Positions 21,301-33,244 of a stretch of 64,000 nt of DNA are shown piece by piece (the first letter of the stretch is position 1; each line of letters begins with the position of its first letter). The notes below the pieces were generated by a model. That model worked only from the letters and a program-made list of their open reading frames with translations, made no database searches and was not told where the DNA came from. The position numbers were made by a program, and so were the translations under genes. Source of the stretch: Platanthera guangdongensis (taxonomy: Eukaryota; Streptophyta; Magnoliopsida; Asparagales; Orchidaceae); NCBI GenBank assembly GCA_039583875.1, contig CM077167.1, positions 155,569,545 through 155,633,544 on the forward strand. Reading direction: 5' to 3'.

Positions 21301-22193
21301 ACTAGTAAGGAAAAGTTTAAATTGATCTTTACATAAGATATTTTGTGAGAAAGTATTGGCAAGATAATCAATCTCATTAAAGAGTATTTAGTGTCATCAA
21401 ACTCTAAATGTTGTCTCATAATTCTTCTTAAAAGGATAAATAACCTTGTCTCCAATAATTTTGTTTACTACTATTTTTGTAGTGTTATGCTGCAGGACAT
21501 TATATGTAAGTAGTAAAGGTTGACCCATAATAAGAGATATTCCGTTGATCTTTCAAAATTAGTACTAGAAAATGAGTAAAAAATATTAATTCATTTAATT
21601 TAACTATAATATTTGTTAATATCTCAGGAGTTTTCAAATTTGTCCTATCAGTAAATTGAATACGCTAGTAGTTTCTATGTTATTTAAGTTTAATGTTTTG
21701 AAAAATTTATATGACATTATATTAACGGGCAAAATTTGATCAACATAAAAATTACCAGAAATCATATTATCGATAAAATTAAAAGCATAAAAACTTCTCT
21801 TGTTCTTGAATTGTAATTTGAATAGAATATTTGAGCAATCCTATTGAGTCTTAGAATGGTCTTCTCTTCTAATATTGTGGTGTTGAAAAATAGTACTTTC
21901 ACAAGTTGTGAATATTGTGCTAAACGCATATTACCTACAGAAAATGATAAATAAAAAAGTGATTTAATATTTTGATTTAAATTTCTACCATTCCAACTGT
22001 CTATTGTTGGGTGTTTAACTCTTTTGATTAGTTCATTGAGAGTTTTTCTTTGGTTAAGAGTATTAACTTTAGAAGCTCTATGATCTTTTCTTCTAGTTTC
22101 TTGATATGGTCCTCTAGCAGTTGTATAGAGACATTGACTTCTTCAAATTTTCATAGCGTTCTTGTATAAAATCAAAAAGAAAGTACTTCAGAT
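21301..22193 (-). pseudogene. Unrecognised coding-like remnant next to the gypsy fragment
   Basis: The - strand can be read with few interruptions as a Lys/Asn/Leu-rich protein. It begins with a probable coiled coil (LLEDHIKKLEEKIIEL near 22080-22120), then WNGRNLNQNIKSLF and a segment FFNTTILEEKTILRLNRIAQ (about 21850-21900), and later TTKIVVNKIIGDKVIYPF near 21440. I do not recognise the family. It is AT-rich and ends at the LTR of element D (22194). It could be a Gag or other structural region of an old retroelement or pararetrovirus-like sequence. Confidence 0.35.
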
Positions 22194-22326
22194 TGTAGAA
22201 GAATTGAGCGAACCTTGTATATACTTCTTGAATTCCAAATTACAAGTATGAGTACAAATATATATGGAGAAGAGAGAGAGAATCATCCCTTATACAAGAT
22301 GTGAGACTAATATATGAGAAAGAAAA

Positions 22327-23740
22327 TGATGCATCCTCCGTCACATTCAAATTTTTGTGACGACATTATGCGTCGCGGAGTTTTATTTACTATGCATTTT
22401 TTTGTCATGTATTTTCTTTTTGGGCATCTGCTTTTATTTTTTATATTTGGCTCCTTGGTTTGACCGGCCGATGAGACCCTGAATCAATAGGTCCGGTAAT
22501 GTTAGTCGTTAGGACGTAACGGACAAACTTAAAATTATTTAAAACACATATATTTAAAATTTAAATTCAAAGCCAGGATAGTTTGCGCTAAAATATGAAA
22601 ATGTCATGTTGGAAATAATTCAAAAAAATGTAATCGTTTGGAAAAAGCATGAAAATAAGTATGTGAGAACTTATTAGTAAAGAAGAATTTTTTTAGGTTG
22701 CATAATTGGCAGCTCAAATAAATATTGGAAACTACTCAACCTTGGAAATAATTTTGGCCAGCCATCTTCTTTGGAAAGTTAATTAAAAAAAGGGGTCATT
22801 GAAATCATATTAAATATAGGTCCTTGTGGTGGGGAGAGACAAGGCCGGACACAGAAGGAATTAATTTTCTAATTAATTCCTGCCATTGCCAGTAAACTCC
22901 TACCCCGTATAAGTTGCCTGTGCCAATTACGCCGCCGCCGGTTCCATCCCGCGCTCGCAGTTTTGTTGCCTGGGTCATCTTTGACGCCGCGCCAGGAGGA
23001 AACCCACTTTAAGCCGGCTTCATCGTCAGCTACCGCCTCCACCTTCGCATCTGCACCCTGCCCCTTCCAGCGCCGGTACCGCTGCTGCCACCCCCTTGAG
23101 TTCTTGACGTGGCCGCCACCTCGGTTGGTATCGCATTCGCCGGGCGTCGTCGACCTCGGAAAACATATCCGACGTCCCGGTCGACGATCAGCACCGTCGA
23201 TTGCACGTCATCTCCGGCCGCTGATCCGACGACCTCCAAGCTTCACCCGAGGATTTCTTTCTGCCTGTGTGTATGGATTCGGAGGGATCACTACTTCGCC
23301 ACCATTTACTTGGGAATACTCGTCTGCTCAAAGAGGCCGAGCTCTTGTAGTAACTTGAACTGATCTATTGCTCGCCACTACTTGTCGTTAAATTTATGTG
23401 CATCTTAAATAATTAAAGAGCTTGCCCCGAATGTTCGATCGCTTGGATTACCGTTATTTCATAAATTATTGCATGTTACTTTTGCTTCCGGTCGTACAAA
23501 TTTTGCTACGGCTCGAACCGTTATGTGCTGATGAAATTTTCTGAATAACGAATAACGATTTGCGGAAGTTTATCGATAAGAGCAGTTTTCGCGCGAACAT
23601 CTCTAGTTGTGCCCTCTCGGCCTAGTTTTCAAAATTAAAACATCTCCTTAATTTTCAAAACTCTGAATTTTTTTATAATAATTAAAATGTTTTTCTTTAA
23701 AATATTTAATATTTTGGAACCCTAATTTTGGTTTACATCG
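22327..23740 (+). mobile_element. Solo gypsy LTR (B/TE1-like) inserted in the D 3' LTR
   Basis: It begins TGATGCATCCTCCG and ends TTTGGTTTACATCG, 1414 bp, in + orientation relative to the B LTR. The TSD GAAAA is perfect at 22322-22326 and 23741-23745. The LTR of D continues on both sides. Its ORFs (for example 22963-23358) are GC-rich LTR sequence without known homology. Confidence 0.9.
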
Positions 23741-23794
23741 GAAAATGACCTATAATGGGCCTCTAAATGAGCCTTTACAAACAGTTTTCTAACA

Positions 23795-25300
23795 CTCCCC
23801 CACAAGCTAGAGCGTACAAGTCGTAAGCGCCAAACTTGGATTAGAACTGATAGTATAACGACTGAGAGAGGGCTTTTGTTAGGATGTCAGTAACTTGTCC
23901 TGTAGCAGAAACATGTTCCAATTCTATCTTCTTTGATTGAAAATTTTCTCGAATGAAATCACAGTCAACTTCAATGTGCTTTGTTCGTTCATGAAAGCCT
24001 GGATTCTTGACAATATGTATCGCTGCTTGACTGCCATAAAATAAGGTTGCCGTAGATGAGAGTTTGGGTCCTAAATCATCAAGAAGACTTTCAAGCCAGG
24101 TTAACTCAGTTATAACAGCAGCCATAGCCCGGTACTCGGCCCTAGCAGAGGATCGAGCAACAACGGTCTGCTTCTTGCTACACCAGGTTATAAGGTGTCC
24201 ACCGAAGTATGTACAAATACTCGTTGTGTAACGCCTATCATCCAGAGAACCTGCGTAGTCGGCGTCAAAATACGCAACTAGAGATAGTGAAGTAGATGAT
24301 TTGTAAAGAAGACCTTATCCCGGAGTAGTCTTTAGATATCTGAGAATGTGCTCAATGACTTGGAGATGAGATGTCCGAGAAGCATGCATAAAATAACTCA
24401 TCCCACAACAAATAAGATGTCAGGTCGTGTAACTGTAAGATAAATCAGCTTCTCCACCAATCGTCGATAGAACTTTGGATTTGTAAATAGTTGGTCAGAA
24501 TCAGAACCATGTGCAGAGAGCTTGTGATTTACATCCACAAGGGTGTCCGCAGGTTTGCACCTTGAGTAGCCAGCATCTTGAAGGAGGTCAATACTGTACT
24601 TTTGCTGGGATAAGATGAGTTCATCAGGTCATCTGGCGACCTCGAGCCCAAGGAAGTAGCGAAGATTTCCAGGTCTTTTATTTGAAATGCTGAGTTCAAA
24701 TGTTATTTGATTTGTTGTATTCCTGTAGAGTCATCGTCAGTAATTATGATATCATCAACATATATAAGGAGAATCACAGTGCCTATTGGCTGATGACGGG
24801 TGAATAGAGAAGTCAGCCGAGCTTCGTGTAAAACCAAGTTCACGAACAACCTTGTTGAATTTTTCAAACCAAGCACACGGGGACTGTTTGAGACCATATA
24901 TAGACTTCCGGAGATGACCTACATGAGATTCCCCGTGGTCTCAATCCCGGTAGGTTGGTGCATATAGACAGTTTCCTGCAGATCATCATTGAGAAAGGAG
25001 TTTTTAATATCCAACTGATAGAGGGGCCACTGACGATGGACAATCAAGGAGATCAGGACCCGAACAATATTTAACTTAGCAACCGGGGAAAAGGTTTCAT
25101 CATAACCAAGGCCTTGTTACTGAGTGAACCCCCGGGCCACAAGACGAGTTTTTTGGCGGCCAATAGTCCCATCCGCAACATGTTTGATAACAAAAACCCA
25201 CTTGCAGCTGACACAGTACTGGCCGGGAGGAAGAGCAACCAAATCCCAGGTCTGGTTAGCCCAAAGGGCAGTCATTTCATCATCCATGACCGCCCTTCAC
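23795..25300 (-). pseudogene. D RT and RNase H remnant
   Basis: On -, RT carries an IYVDDIIITDDD active site (about 24740-24790) preceded by a divergent WVLG-type segment. RNase H (23841-24260) shows VITELTWLESLLDDLGPKL, then LFYGSQAAIHIVKNPGFHER and EVDCDFI, with the usual FCDSQ changed to FYGSQ so that a catalytic Asp is lost. The PPT with CCCCCAC adjoins the LTR at 23795. Many stops are present. Confidence 0.85.
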
Positions 25301-25914
25301 CCCGGGTGCTGAAGCGTTTCCTGCACAGAATTAGGAATAGAAATGGAGGAAAGAGAAACAACAAAATGGTGGAGTGGTGGAAAGAGGCGATGTAGAGACA
25401 CATAATTCGCCAAGGGGTGAGCCGTAGAAGTTGATGCTGGATCAGCAAGCCGCGAGATGTCATCTGTAGAGGGGAACTGCTGCAGGGAAGTAGTGTTGGA
25501 CTTATGACGAGTATAGACACGAAGAGGTGCTGGAGGTAGAGAAGGGACCGAGAGAGGTGAAGGAGGAGGGGGTAGAGAGGGAGTCATGACACGAATGACC
25601 GGACGAGCAAAAGTGGACCGTGGTGACAGGATAAAAGGAGAATAGTGGAATGGTAGATTCTCAAGGAAGGTTACATCGGCCGAGAAAATCATCTTGTTGT
25701 CGGTAGGTGAATAACAGATAGAGGTGAAGGAGGTAGAGAAGGGACCGAGAGAGGTGAAGGAGGAGGGGGTAGAGAGGGAGTCATGACAGTAACGACAGGA
25801 CGAGCAAAAGTGGACCGTGGTGACAGGATAGAAGGAGAATAGTGGAATGGTAGATTCTCAAGGAAGGTTACATCAGCCGAGACAATCAGCTTGCTGTCGG
25901 TAGGTGAATAACAA
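25301..25914 (-). pseudogene. D pol linker with a tandem duplication of about 190 bp
   Basis: This is the Pro/Ser-rich region between integrase and RT. About 190 bp at 25525-25716 is repeated at 25717-25910, both containing VSADVTFLENLPFHYSP on - (one copy reads FSADVTFLENLPFHYSP). Relatives have this segment once. The duplication introduces a stop and breaks the polyprotein. Confidence 0.85.
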
Positions 25915-26830
25915 ACATAACTTTTTTGAGTGCGGGAGTAAGCAACAAATATACATTTTGTGGTGCGAGCAGTGAGCTTGTCCGTTGACGGACCAAGACG
26001 GTGAAAATAACATGCACAACCAAAGACACAAGGTGTGAGAGAGAAGGGAGTCTTGGAAGGAAAGAGGATACTAAATGGAGAGGCGAAGTCGAGGATGGAC
26101 GAAGGCATGCGGTTGATGAGATGACAGACAACAGAGACCGCAAAGTTCCAATATTGTGTGGGCACCTGCACTTGAAACAAGAGGGATCCGACAATATCAA
26201 AGAGGTGACGATTTTTGCGCTGGATCACATCGTTTTGCTGGGGGTATAAGCACACAAGGTTTGATGTATGATGTCAAACTCGGTGTATAAATTGGAGAAG
26301 GTACGACCAGTATATTTGCGAGCATTATTGGTGCGAATGATTTTTTGCATAGTGGAGAATTGCTTACGCGTCTCAGTTAGAAAAGTACAAAAAATAGATG
26401 TTAGTTCAGTATGATCATGAAGTAAATATAACCAAGTGAGACGCGAGTAATCATCAATAAAGGTGAAAAAATATTGATAGCCAAAAGCACTGATGACTTT
26501 ATAGGAGCCCCATGTATCAGAATGTACTAAAAAGAACGGAGTATCACTCCGGGTACATGTAGGAGGAAAAGAAATACGCTGCTGTTTGCCATGGATACAT
26601 GATTCACAAGTAAACTCTTGCAAGGAGACATCAGGAAGAGCCTTCTTGAGAATCGGAAGGGGAGCATGCCCAAGGCGGCGATGCCAGTCAACTGTGGAGA
26701 CAACAAAGAGAATGGTGGGTGAAACATCCAAGAGATATAACCCATTCGACAGCCGCTCTTTACCAATGATGCTCCGCGTGCGGTGATCCTGCATAACAAA
26801 AGAGAAAGGAAAAAATGTTATACAACAGTC
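25915..26830 (-). pseudogene. D integrase and GAG-pre-integrase remnant
   Basis: On -: HRRLGHAPLPILKKALPDVS and CESCIHGKQQ form the HHCC zinc site (about 26600-26700). Then come LVHSDTWGSYK and FTFIDDYSRLTWLY with the first Asp. The second site reads RTNNARKYTGRTF, where the catalytic Asp is Asn. NRHLFDIVGSLLF and YWNFAVSVVCHLINRMPSS follow after a frameshift. Integrase would insert cDNA into the chromosome; this copy cannot. Confidence 0.85.
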
Positions 26831-28060
26831 AAGTTCCCGAGTAAGACGACTAACTGATAATAAATTGAAGGGGGATCCCGGAACATGAAGAACCGAGGAC
26901 GTCGAAGATTAGCCGCGCCAGCATCCAGAGTGGTGTCGCCATTGACAACAATGATGAACTTGGGATAAGCAGACTGCATATACTGCTGTGGTCTCTGGGA
27001 TGTAATGTAGTGAGTAGCACCCGAATCCACGATCCAGTGGGGGCTATGAGAGAGACAAGAAATACCTTCAATAGAAAAAGACGCTACCGAGCCAGACGAG
27101 CAACTGATGACACCTTGGTGCTGTTGAAGTTGGGTGCGGAGGGCATTGATATCTTGCCGGGTAGAAGAATCAGAATCCTGTTGAGCACCCATGAGAGTAG
27201 GAGCAGCTGTAGTGGAAGCAACAAGGTGTGGAGGCAGAGCATACTTGCGGTAGCATGTAGCTTTAAGATGACCCTCTCGACCACAATAAGTACATTTGAA
27301 ACCGGAGCGGCCAGTAGGTCCTCATCCCCGAGACGTGTAGCGGCCTCCCCTTGTGGAAGAGCCACGAGCTGGAGCAGGAGTGGCTGCTGAAGGAGAGCCG
27401 GTAAAAATTTTGTTGGGGACTCAGAAGGAGGTGTGACTTTGAGCAACATAAAGTAGATATCAGACCAGGAGGGTGTGGTGGAGGCGGAAAGAATCTGAAC
27501 CCGGACACTGTGTAGGTGAGGCGAAACTCAAGTCATCATCATTGCAATCCCAACAGCTTCCTTTTGCGCCCGTTATGTAGCAAGATCCATGGAGGGAGCT
27601 GATGTTGTATCCATGCCTCTACCAGAGTTTTGTCCTTGACAACGAAAGAGGTCGAATCACTTGTTGTCCCGGGATCCAATGTTTGAAGCGCAGCGATGAT
27701 ATCGAACAGATGTAACAAGCTGTCTTTGCCAGAGTAGAGAGAGTGAAACTCTTCCTACATCGCCTTAGCAGTCTCATAATACATGGTCATGCGATATGAC
27801 TCAATATCCATGGAATTGAGAATCCAGGATTGGACTCGACCGTCATCACAGAGCCATTCATCAGTGGGAACAGTAGGGGCTTTCCGAGTAAGATGATGAA
27901 GAAGACCTTTTGTCTGGAGAACTCGTCGAACATAATGCACCTATTCCACAAAATTTTGTTTCCCGCTGAGGGAAATGGTGGTGATCCGAAGTTCATCACG
28001 AACTTCAGGAGATGGAACAACTGCATGAGCGGGAAGAGAAGAAACAACTGTTGAGTCCAT
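26831..28060 (-). pseudogene. D gag and protease remnant
   Basis: On -: a VRRVLQTKGLLHHLTRKAPT segment near 27890-27940 and a YSGKDSLLHLFDIIAAL segment near 27690-27750 match the gag of F and G. A CTYCGREGHLKATCY zinc knuckle sits near 27260-27300. The protease follows as WIVDSGATHYITSQRP (about 27000-27040). Multiple stops and frameshifts break the reading. Confidence 0.8.
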
Positions 28061-28955
28061 TGAGGCCGGATAAAAAGTAACGGGTGGACTGAGATAACAA
28101 CAATGAAGGTAGAGACCGCAATAGGCAGGAGACCAAAGAAGTCAAAACTACTAGCCCTGGCGGACAGCAGGAGAGGCCGCCGATGGCTAATGAGGAGGTC
28201 GGCAGTAGCTTAAGAGAAGCACAACAGATAGAGCAAGCCCGCAACAACTGTTAGAGAACCAAGTCCGCAATGGGTAGATAAGCAGCAAGCCCGCAGAAGC
28301 CAAAAGGACCACGTCTGCAACAAGTAGAGAATAGGGCCAACCCCGCAACAGATAAAAAACCAAGTCTGGAGCGGGTAGACAAGCAGCTAGCCCGCCTAAG
28401 CCAGAGGAGAGGCACAATGGGTAGGGAGCAGCAGACCATTCCGCGCGATTAGAAGAGATAGGTCGACGACGGTTAGAAGAGAGCCAGTCTGCGCAAGAGA
28501 AAGACTGAAGAAGATCGCGCGAGTCCGCAGGAGGCCGCAATGGGTATGAGAGAACCCGTCAGTCCGCGTCGAACAACAAAGTGAAGACAAGCAACAGGTA
28601 GATCATGCGACAAGGCTAGCAAAGCAGTCCGCGAGAGGAGTTGAAGAAGACCGCGGGTTAGAGAAACTCGCGAGAAAAGAAACTAGACCGGACCGGTCAG
28701 AGTAGGAGTGGGGCCCAGACAAATCCCTATAAAAGGAAGAGAAGATGGGAAGAGATGGGAGGGGGGAGGAGAAAAACGAGACCGCACAAAGGATTGCGGT
28801 TAAGAAAAACGAGATTGCACAAAGGATTGCTGTTAAGAGAAATAAGAGTCTGCCCAAAGGATGGCGGTTAGGAAAAAACGAAAAGCGGATTGGAGACCCG
28901 GTCGGCGGTTAGAAATAGGTTAACCGCTGGGAGGATCAGTCTGGCTCTGATACCA
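28061..28955 (-). other. D leader and primer site
   Basis: GGCTCTGATACCA at 28943-28955 is the reverse complement of the primer site and touches the 5' LTR. The leader is GC-richer than its surroundings with many AGTCCGC and GCCCGC words, as in C and G. ORFs over it are compositional. Confidence 0.75.
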
Positions 28956-29131
28956 TGTTGAAGAATTGAGTGAACCTTGTATATACTTCTTGAATTCCAA
29001 ATTACGAGTACAAATATATAGGGAGAAGAGAGAGAGAATCATCCCTTATAAAAGATGTGGGACTAATACATGAGAAAGAAAAAAACCTATAATAAGCCTC
29101 TAAATTAGCCTTTACAAACAGTTTTCTGACA
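28956..29131 (-). repeat. D 5' LTR
   Basis: It begins TGTTGAAGAATTG and ends TTTCTGACA, 176 bp, collinear with the two parts of 22194-23794. Confidence 0.85.
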
Positions 29132-30129
29132 CATACCTTTTAACTCCAACAAGAATGAAGAAAGTTGAAAATACCCTCCATTCGATATTCTTTAATCATG
29201 ATTATATCTGCAATCATCATGATCAAGTGAAGATATCCGAGATACATAAATGAATAACAATTAACACAAACAAACAACGCATGTAAAACATATAATATGC
29301 GACACCTCAATCTAGTTTAACGACGAATCAGCAATCCGATCAGGTCTCACGTTAAAAAGTAAACCAAACAATAGTGATAAAATTGATACATAACAAACAT
29401 ATAAAAAGGAAATAAAAGTAAATGTACAAAAGTAAGGTATGCAAAAAAGGGTAAACAAGGGTATCTCAAATTCTGATTTACAGAGCCAACTAGTAATGGA
29501 CAAGAATCATAAAAATTTGAATTAATAAAAACTTAAATAGTGTCTGATACTTTGAAAGCATTATATAATTCCAATACATTCAGTTCATAAATAAAATGGA
29601 CGACTGATAAGAATTACAACTGAAGGGTAGATAAACAAGAATAAAGAACCGTGGCGCTTATCCTAAGTGCAGCTCCCCTTAGGTAACCCCTGTAAAGAAA
29701 TGTCCAAAGACGGGTCAGTCCAACTGGTGAGTAAGAAAAATTACTCCTTCCTTGAAGTTGGAAAAATTACTCCTTCCAGTAACACTAAAAATACATAATT
29801 AGTTTGTATATAAAAATATGAGTTTTTGATTATTAATGTATGCTTTTGAATAATCTGTATGTAGTCTTATAAGTGATTATCTGTAAAGATGCATTATTGA
29901 TTTTGTCTTGTTATCTGGGTTCTTGTCTGTACTAATTTTTGGTACCTTGAATTCTTTATAAAGATTGAGTAATCAAATTGCATGTTTTATGATTTATTGC
30001 ACTTAAGTCTGAATGTGGAGCCCAAATGGCGACCCGAAGGTGCCCTGAACTGAAGTGAACCCTTAGTGGAACACAACTCGCATATGAAATTCTACAAGTC
30101 TGAAACTTTGGCGGACGACCCCACGACTG
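29132..30129. other. Intron or old transposon DNA, no gene seen
   Basis: AT-rich, without a recognisable coding region. About 29690-29740 contains ACGGGTCAGTCCA followed by TGAGTAAG. A similar word pair occurs at 63385-63415, hinting at a shared unidentified repeat. It is not clearly the continuation of the sequence left of element D. Confidence 0.4.
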
Positions 30130-31674
30130 AGGCTTATGTGGATGAGGCTCTCTGACATTCGGGGTGACATGCGACCATGAATGAGGAAATGACTGCCCTT
30201 TCGGCTAATCAGATCTGAGATCTGGTCTCCCTTCCTCTGGGACAGACTTTTGTTGAATGTAAATGGGTCTTTGTGGTCAAACATGATACTTGCGGAACAG
30301 TTGATCGCCTCAAGGCTCGTCTTGTGGCTCGCGGGTTTATTCAGCAATAATGCCTCAATTATGATGATACCTCACTCGTCGCCAAGTTGAACATCGTCCG
30401 TATCCTAATCTCCTTGGTTGTTCATCACCAGTGGCCCTTATATAAATTAGATGTCATGAATGCATTTCTCAATGACGACCTTTAAGAAACTGTCTACATG
30501 CACCAACCTCGCAGGTTTGAGACCACGAGAGAGTCACTTGTTTGTCATCTCAAGAAATCTATTTGTGCTCTCAAACAATCTCTTCACACATGGTTTGACA
30601 AGTTTAGTATGGTTGTCCGTGATATTGGATTCACTCGGAGCTCGACAAACTTTTCTCTCTTTATTCGTCATCAATCAACTGACATAGTGATTCTCTTAAT
30701 TTATGTCGATTACATTCTAATTACAGGAGATGATTGCAAAGGAATACAAATGATCAAGCAACACTTGAATTCAGTTTCTCAAACTAAATATTTGGGAAAT
30801 CTTTGGTACTTTTTTGGCCTAGAGGTTGGAAGATGTTCTGATGGTCTTGTCCTATCTCAATGAAAGTACTGTCTTGATCATTTTCGTGATGCTAGCTATT
30901 CTGGATGCAAGCCTGCTGATATTCTTATGGATGTCAACCACAAGCTCTGCGCTCATGCCTCCGACACCAACCTACTTCTTCCAAACCCAGAGTATTATCA
31001 TCGTCTTGTAGGAAAAATTTTATCTTGCAGTTACAAGACCAAATATCTCTTTTGCTGTTGGAGTTATCAGCCGATTCATGCATTCTCCACAGATGTCTCA
31101 CCTCCAGACTGTCGAGTGCATACTCAGATATTTGAAGACTCCTGGGCAAGGGCTAGTATACAAACCCTCTTCCTCTTCTAATCTGTCATTGATTGCGTAT
31201 TCTGATGCTGATTATGCTGACTTCTTGGATGATCGACGTTCCACGAGTGGATTCCGTACTTACTTCAGAGGACACCTTATTACCCGGCGCATCAAAAAAC
31301 AATCTGTGGTTGCTCGCTCTTCGACTGAAGATACTCTCGTTCATTGGAATCTGTTGTATTTATGCCTACATAGTTAGATTGTCTCCTAGATGATTTAGGA
31401 GTCAAGATTTCCTCACCGGCTACTTTATTTTGGGGCAGTCAAGTGGCTGTACACTTTGCTAAGAATCTTGTTTTCCATGAATAGACCGAACATATTGAAG
31501 TAGACTGTCACTTCATTCAGTAGAAAGTTCAGTTGAAGAAGCTGAAATTGAAACATGTTCCTGCTGCCCATCAAGTTGCTGATATTCTCTCTAAGACCTT
31601 ACCACGCGCGTTATATTTTCAGTTCTTGTCCAAGCCGGTTGCTTACGATTTGTATGCCCCAGCTTGCGGGAGAG
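30130..31674 (+). pseudogene. E: copia RT and RNase H fragment
   Basis: It begins within the segment before RT (MNEEMTALSANQ at about 30179) and reads KWVFVVKHDTCGTVDRLKAR, KLDVMNAFLNDDL and CALKQSLHTWFDKFS. The active site is YVDYILITGDD (about 30705), with the second catalytic Asp replaced by Tyr. RNase H is present as YSDADYADFLDD (about 31197), with a changed SSTED motif and WGSQ in place of CDSQ. At least six stops or frameshifts are present. Gag, protease and integrase are absent, so the insertion is 5' truncated. Confidence 0.87.
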
Positions 31675-31862
31675 TGTTAGAAGAAAGTCATGTGAAAACC
31701 CAATGCAAGGCCCATCTTGGGCCCTCTTCCTCCTTATGTTTTAGTACCACATTTTAAATTGGGATTATTTCTTCTTTCTCTCTTCCTATATTAATGTACA
31801 AATACATGTATGTATGTACAATTGGAAATATTAATAAAAAATATCATTTTTTTCTCTCTATT
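31675..31862 (+). repeat. E 3' LTR
   Basis: It begins TGTTAGAAGAAAG directly after the polypurine-type tract TTGCGGGAGAG, as in F. It contains GGCCCATCTTGGGCCC, an 8-bp-arm inverted repeat near its start. The right end is approximate. Confidence 0.65.
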
Positions 31863-32246
31863 CTGGTGTTTTTTCGGTCTTCATAATAGAGGTGACATGC
31901 TTGATTGAATGGACTAAAGATAAGAAGATAAGTTTTCCATTTCATTTATTTTTTTATTTATTTCCTATCTTCATTTATTCATCACCAAATTTGATGATTC
32001 TATCTTCATTTATTTTTTAGAAAGCAAGTTATGTTATATGGATAATTTCTCTGTTGGCTAATATTGGTTATTTGGTTGTAGCAACTTGTTGCAACAGTTT
32101 GAATTATTCAGTATTTCTTGTATAGTCTTCGTAATAGTGACGGGCTTGATTTAATGGACTAAAAATAAGAAGATAAACATGCCATTTCATTTATACATTT
32201 ATTTACTTTTCTATCTGCATTCACCAAATTTGATGATTCTATGCAG
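31863..32246 (+). repeat. Intron end with a direct duplication next to the 3' splice site
   Basis: About 120 bp at 31877-32002 is repeated at 32125-32242, sharing GTCTTC, TAATAG, AATGGACTAAA, AAGAAGATAA and CACCAAATTTGATGATTCTAT. The second copy runs on into TGCAG/GAT, the acceptor of the next exon. The first copy continues as CTTCATT and lacks the AG. Confidence 0.8.
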
Positions 32247-32354
32247 GATTGTTATGTTGATATTTGTTCTCTCGGAGTTCTTGATCTTTTTGTCGACAAT
32301 TTTGACTACCAACATCTTCGCCGTCATTTTGTGAAGGGTCTGCTTGTTGATGAT
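32247..32354 (+). CDS. EIF2B5: eIF2B subunit epsilon, internal exon
   Basis: The exon has 36 codons, phase 0, between acceptor TATGCAG and donor GTAAGA. It reads DCYVDICSLGVLDLFVDNFD and then YQHLRRHFVKGLLVDD. Joined to the previous exon it gives HNDKQ-DCYVDICS, and to the next VDD-IMGCKIF, both exactly as conserved in plant eIF2B-epsilon. This part ends the nucleotidyltransferase-like domain. The intron on its left is about 15.6 kb and that on its right about 18.8 kb. No disruption is seen. Confidence 0.93.
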
Positions 32355-33239
32355 GTAAGAAACTTTACTGATGATGCAAGAAGTTTCCTACATAATTCTA
32401 GTCTATCTCAATTACAATATTCGCGACACCTCAAAAAAAAGCTCAAGAGTATCTCACTGAAGAACACATCCATCAAATTTCCTGATTTGTTAATTATAAT
32501 TGTTCTCTTTGATTTCAGTATTTGGATATAATAATTATCTCTTTAATGTATGTTTTAATTTGTTATTGTATTTCATTGTTTTGATATCGTTCTAAGCCCA
32601 TTCACCTTGTGGACTAGATCCCTTTAGTTATATATGTAATTAAATTAACTCATGTTTAGGTTTTAGTTTCATTCAGAGTAAGGCATCTTTTGAATTTGTA
32701 TATCAGGTAAGAGTTCACTCCCTTAAAATCACACACCAATGAAGTAAAATTGGTGCTTATCCGTGTTCCAGTAAGTACGATTACTTCTGTTGCTAATAGC
32801 TAATATCAGTCCTGCATAAGAATCACGATAAAGGAGTTGTTTGTCCCAGCCTATGCCATACCATGCTTTCTGTGCAACACTGTAAGGTTGAGTTTCAAAA
32901 CTGCAAATGGGCATTTGACAATTGTAGGACACACACAAACATGAACACATTAATACTGATGAATGAATTTAATTTGGATCGTTATGGAATGGGAGTTTAG
33001 ATGCATTTTTAGAAATATTTTCTTTGAGATATATTTAACATTAATGATTGATCATCAAGAACAATATTATAGTTCGGGACAACTTTTGATATTTACTGAA
33101 TGTTGTTACATTTGGAAGAGCCATTTAATTACCTAGTTGGCGAAGTTTCCATTGCTGCTTGCTAGCATGAGCTAATATGCTTTGTCGAAACTCAGGGACC
33201 TGTTTGGGTGGGTGGTGGTAATTGGAGATGGAACAATTG
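32355..33239 (+). other. Intron start, no gene seen
   Basis: Begins with the donor GTAAGA. It is AT-rich, with short ORFs on both strands that I do not believe. The last five bases before element F (AAGAT from 33240) are its left TSD. Confidence 0.6.
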
Positions 33240-33244
33240 AAGAT

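Larger units (their letters stand above)
22194..29131 (-). mobile_element. D: Ty1/copia element on - with a solo LTR in its 3' LTR
   Basis: The right LTR is 28956-29131 (176 bp). The left LTR is 22194-23794 and is split by a 1414-bp solo gypsy LTR with its TSD. Removing that gives about 182 bp collinear with the right copy. All modules are recognisable on -: leader, gag, protease, integrase, RT and RNase H, each damaged. I find no clean TSD (CAGAT left, CATAC right). The protein order and leader match C, F and G. Confidence 0.9.
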
